From: a virus
Length of the DNA: 23,415 bases
IMG/VR virus record: IMGVR_UViG_3300010157_000258
Location: 1 to 23,415 of that record
Strand: one strand, 5' to 3'
In this document: one piece after another, positions 21,445-23,415 of the stretch
Position numbering within the stretch: the stretch's first letter is position 1
Layout: each line of letters starts with the position of its first letter
Program-made: the position numbers and the translations under genes
The notes under the pieces: generated by a model
What the model was told of the DNA's origin: nothing
What the model saw: only the letters and a program-made list of their open reading frames with translations
Databases searched by the model: none

Positions 21445-23019
21445 TTAATCTCTTCCTCTTTCTGTAAACGACCGAAGCCGTACACCGTTTCCATAGCCGC
21501 CGCCCGAAAAAGGAACGTCGAAAAACCACCCGGTATTATTTCCTGCATCCACCGCGCCGTTAGCCGCCAAACCTTGCCATGTAGCGCCGCCGGTTGCAAT
21601 CGAGTCGCTGATAGTTGCGTAACTGGCCGACACAGTACCAGATGTTTGCGATAAGGTAAATTGGCTACCTGCAATAGAACTTCCAAGAATGATTTGGCTA
21701 GATAGGCTGCCAGCAATCACAAATGTACCCGCAGTGTTGGTAGTGTTAGGTTTGAATTGTATCGTTCCACTGGTCAAAGTCAGAGAACGAGTTGCTGCTA
21801 ATGTCAAAGCATCTGCAAACCTATGCGTTCCCCCAATTCCGTCTACAACGACAGGAAAATCAAGTGTTTTTCCGTTTGTTGTAATAGTTTGAGTTCCTGA
21901 TGTAGCTTTAAAATTCATAGAACTAGCAGAAGCTGAAATTGACATTCCAGTTGAAAAAGTTACGTCTCCATAAGTATTTACGCTTGTAAGTGAAAACGCC
22001 CCTGCGAACCCGGTAAAATTAATATTTGCACAAATTGCGTTAAGCGTAAGCGTATCTGTACCAGCGGAAATATTATAAGATGGATACGGTCCGACAAGGC
22101 CAGTTGCGGCCTGAGATATGTTGCGAGTTCCGGTCGCGCCGCTATAGGTAGCATTTAAAATAGGTGTTCCAGTTATTGTCAAATTGGTTGCAGTGCCGCA
22201 AGCAAATACTGTTGCTGCGTTACCGACCGCATAAATTTGACCGCCGTTGAACGCCAACGTGCGAATGCCGGACCCACTATATGAGAATGTGCCTGTGGTA
22301 AGATTTTTACTGTTCATATCAAGCGTACCGTTTGTAAGTGTTACGGTACGAGTTGACCCGACAGTCATGGCATCTTGTAATTGGAATGTGCCACCAACTC
22401 CGTTGAATGTGATTGGAAAATCTAGTGTTTTATTGTTTGTAATAATTAATTGTGTGCCTGACGTTCCCGCAAAAAATCTAGTATTTGTTCCAGCAGTTAC
22501 CGTCATACCTGTTGAAATTATTAAATTTCCAAATATGTTACCACTGTTATTCGACCAAGAACCTGAAAATCCAGTAAAATCCAAATTTTTAATACCAGCA
22601 ATGTTAGTATGGGCAAAAGCACCAGTACCAGCAGTAATATTGAAGCTAACAGCATTTGCTTCAGTAACTGACGTTACACTTATGGTTGTAGCGGTGGTTC
22701 CTGAATAAGTCAGCTTAATAAGAGGAGTTCCCGTTACACTCATCGTTGTCGATTGCGTGAAAACTGTACCTGAACCAGCAAGTGAAATGTTAAACGTGCT
22801 GAACGCCAATGTGCCAGTAAAACCCGTCATGGTTAAAGTTGAGCAATCAGCATTGGCCCCAAGAGTAACGGTATTAGCGCCAGAATTAGCGTCAAAAAAC
22901 ACTGTATCGGAGGACGTAGGCACGGGAAGACCACCGACACCGCCGGAAGTCAAAGCCCATTTAAGGCCGGCCGTTGCATCCCATGTAGCTGTTCCGCCGA
23001 CCCAATACCTTGCAGCCAT
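21445..23019 (-). CDS. Repetitive beta-solenoid-like virion or adhesin protein (524 aa)
   Basis: A 524-aa Thr/Gly/Ser-rich protein. The N-terminal motif YWVGGTATWDATAGLKWALTSGG..GLPVPTSSDTVFFDANSG and the C-terminal motif ATWQGLAANGAVDAGNNTGWFF are known from repetitive phage surface proteins. Between them are two related units of about 140 residues (97-240 and 284-424), each running TGTP-(L/I)-...-TYSG, NI(T/S)AGT, FTGF(S/A)G, G..(I/T)FSTGM, SGTQ, KTLDFP, G(V/I)GGT, TLT(N/S)GT. The repeat of short beta strands suggests a solenoid. No signal peptide is visible. It is probably a head-attached or tail adhesin encoded before the scaffold genes. A GAGG site precedes ATG 23019. Confidence 0.85.
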   Translation of the reverse strand: MAARYWVGGTATWDATAGLKWALTSGGVGGLPVPTSSDTVFFDANSGANTVTLGANADCSTLTMTGFTGTLAFSTFNISLAGSGTVFTQSTTMSVTGTPLIKLTYSGTTATTISVTSVTEANAVSFNITAGTGAFAHTNIAGIKNLDFTGFSGSWSNNSGNIFGNLIISTGMTVTAGTNTRFFAGTSGTQLIITNNKTLDFPITFNGVGGTFQLQDAMTVGSTRTVTLTNGTLDMNSKNLTTGTFSYSGSGIRTLAFNGGQIYAVGNAATVFACGTATNLTITGTPILNATYSGATGTRNISQAATGLVGPYPSYNISAGTDTLTLNAICANINFTGFAGAFSLTSVNTYGDVTFSTGMSISASASSMNFKATSGTQTITTNGKTLDFPVVVDGIGGTHRFADALTLAATRSLTLTSGTIQFKPNTTNTAGTFVIAGSLSSQIILGSSIAGSQFTLSQTSGTVSASYATISDSIATGGATWQGLAANGAVDAGNNTGWFFDVPFSGGGYGNGVRLRSFTERGRD

Positions 23020-23022
23020 AAC

Positions 23023-23181
23023 TTATGCCTCGACCGGTGTAGTGATGATAGCGTACCAATTATCAAACCGAGCTTGCTTCATGGCTTCGATCTCGGCGTC
23101 GGTCAAAGCATGGTTATCGGGCAATACCAAAGCATCGCGCAAAGTGTAACCATTTTGAGTGATTTCAAAGTCAATAGTCAT
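23023..23181 (-). CDS. Small conserved-type phage protein (52 aa)
   Basis: A 52-aa protein: MTIDFEITQNGYTLRDALVL, then PDNHALTDAEIEAMKQARFDNWYAIITTPVEA. The DA(L/I)VLPD.H.LTDAEIEAMKQAR(F/Y)DNW pattern is one I associate with tiny proteins beside phage structural genes; the function is unknown. Its ATG overlaps the upstream stop as ATGA, and its stop lies 3 bp before the ATG of the solenoid-like gene, so it is surely in the same transcript. No good Shine-Dalgarno is visible, which fits coupled translation. Confidence 0.78.
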   Translation of the reverse strand: MTIDFEITQNGYTLRDALVLPDNHALTDAEIEAMKQARFDNWYAIITTPVEA

Positions 23182-23415
23182 GCTAAGAACCGCAATTTAT
23201 AAAGGGTTGTCAGATAAAGCTCGACGATATTGTCAATTAGCTGCTGAAGCGACGTATCTTTGCGATCCACGACATCATAGCGCACTGTTTCGATTTCGTC
23301 CAATTGGTTTTGGAGGAAATCAGTTACATTGGCCGTTTTGTTGTGCGATTGAAGCGAAATGCCACCAATCAACCCATGACGGCCTTGATATGCTTCGGCA
23401 AACGCATCCGCAGCA
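23178..23415 (-). CDS. Unrecognised phage protein, C-terminal 78 residues only
   Basis: The reading frame is open to the window edge, so this is the 3' end of a longer gene. The visible part is AADAFAEAYQGRHGLIGGIS, then LQSHNKTANVTDFLQNQLDEIETVRYDVVDRKDTSLQQLIDNIVELYLTTLYKLRFLA. It is a helical, mixed-charge C-terminus with no domain I recognise. A TTG at 23372 could serve as an internal start, but the protein-like sequence clearly continues upstream of it. Its stop overlaps the next ATG as ATGA. By position it may belong to the head or packaging region, whose portal and terminase genes are expected beyond the edge. Confidence 0.7.
   Translation of the reverse strand, partial: AADAFAEAYQGRHGLIGGISLQSHNKTANVTDFLQNQLDEIETVRYDVVDRKDTSLQQLIDNIVELYLTTLYKLRFLA

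Noticed and set aside
22247-23149. Long plus-strand frames (22247-22708 and 22757-23149) opposite the solenoid-like gene and its neighbour
   Set aside because: They mirror the Thr/Gly-rich codons of the leftward gene and lack ribosome sites or recognisable protein character.

Overview
This window is part of a tailed-phage (or provirus) genome. It carries a P22-type, short-tailed virion module next to a compact phage replication and lysis set. No bacterial housekeeping gene, rRNA, tRNA, CRISPR array or insertion sequence is visible, and no integrase, repressor, portal or terminase gene lies inside the window. The host is not shown by the sequence. The GTA-type 3TM holin, the GH108 endolysin and the overall gene set are common in phages of Alphaproteobacteria, so such a host is a weak inference. 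Two genes run off the ends: a family A DNA polymerase at position 1 and an unrecognised protein at 23415.

Layout. (1) 1-3572, leftward: DNA polymerase A, a putative ssDNA-binding-type protein, a Cas4-like DUF2800 nuclease and a small protein. These look like replication and recombination genes read from a promoter near 3601-3628. (2) 3706-6911, mostly rightward: an HTH-metallophosphoesterase, then (after one leftward acidic gene at 4635-4967) a VRR-NUC nuclease, a Snf2-type helicase and two small overlapping genes. (3) 6906-23415, entirely leftward: the late region. Read in transcription order from the right it holds an unknown partial gene, a 52-aa gene, a beta-solenoid-like virion protein, a 101-aa protein, scaffold, P22-like coat, a head-associated protein, a 57-aa gene, P22 gp4-like adapter, gp10-like tail protein, five tail/fibre-type genes, a cupin, three DNA-ejection-type proteins, and a lysis cassette (two small membrane proteins, holin, endolysin).

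The late genes are packed with start/stop overlaps (TAATG and ATGA) and in-gene Shine-Dalgarno sites, so they probably form one polycistronic unit whose promoter lies outside the window. Two strong stem-loops bracket the gene just after the coat gene and may adjust transcript levels.

The most interesting non-coding signal is a duplicated regulatory module. The two divergent intergenic gaps (about 3597-3656 and 4998-5060) each contain a near-identical 20-bp sequence with a TGTnAAA-N5-TTTnACA dyad overlapping promoter-like boxes. It looks like an operator shared by the leftward early genes and the rightward nuclease/helicase genes. No gene-free stretch exceeds about 135 bp.
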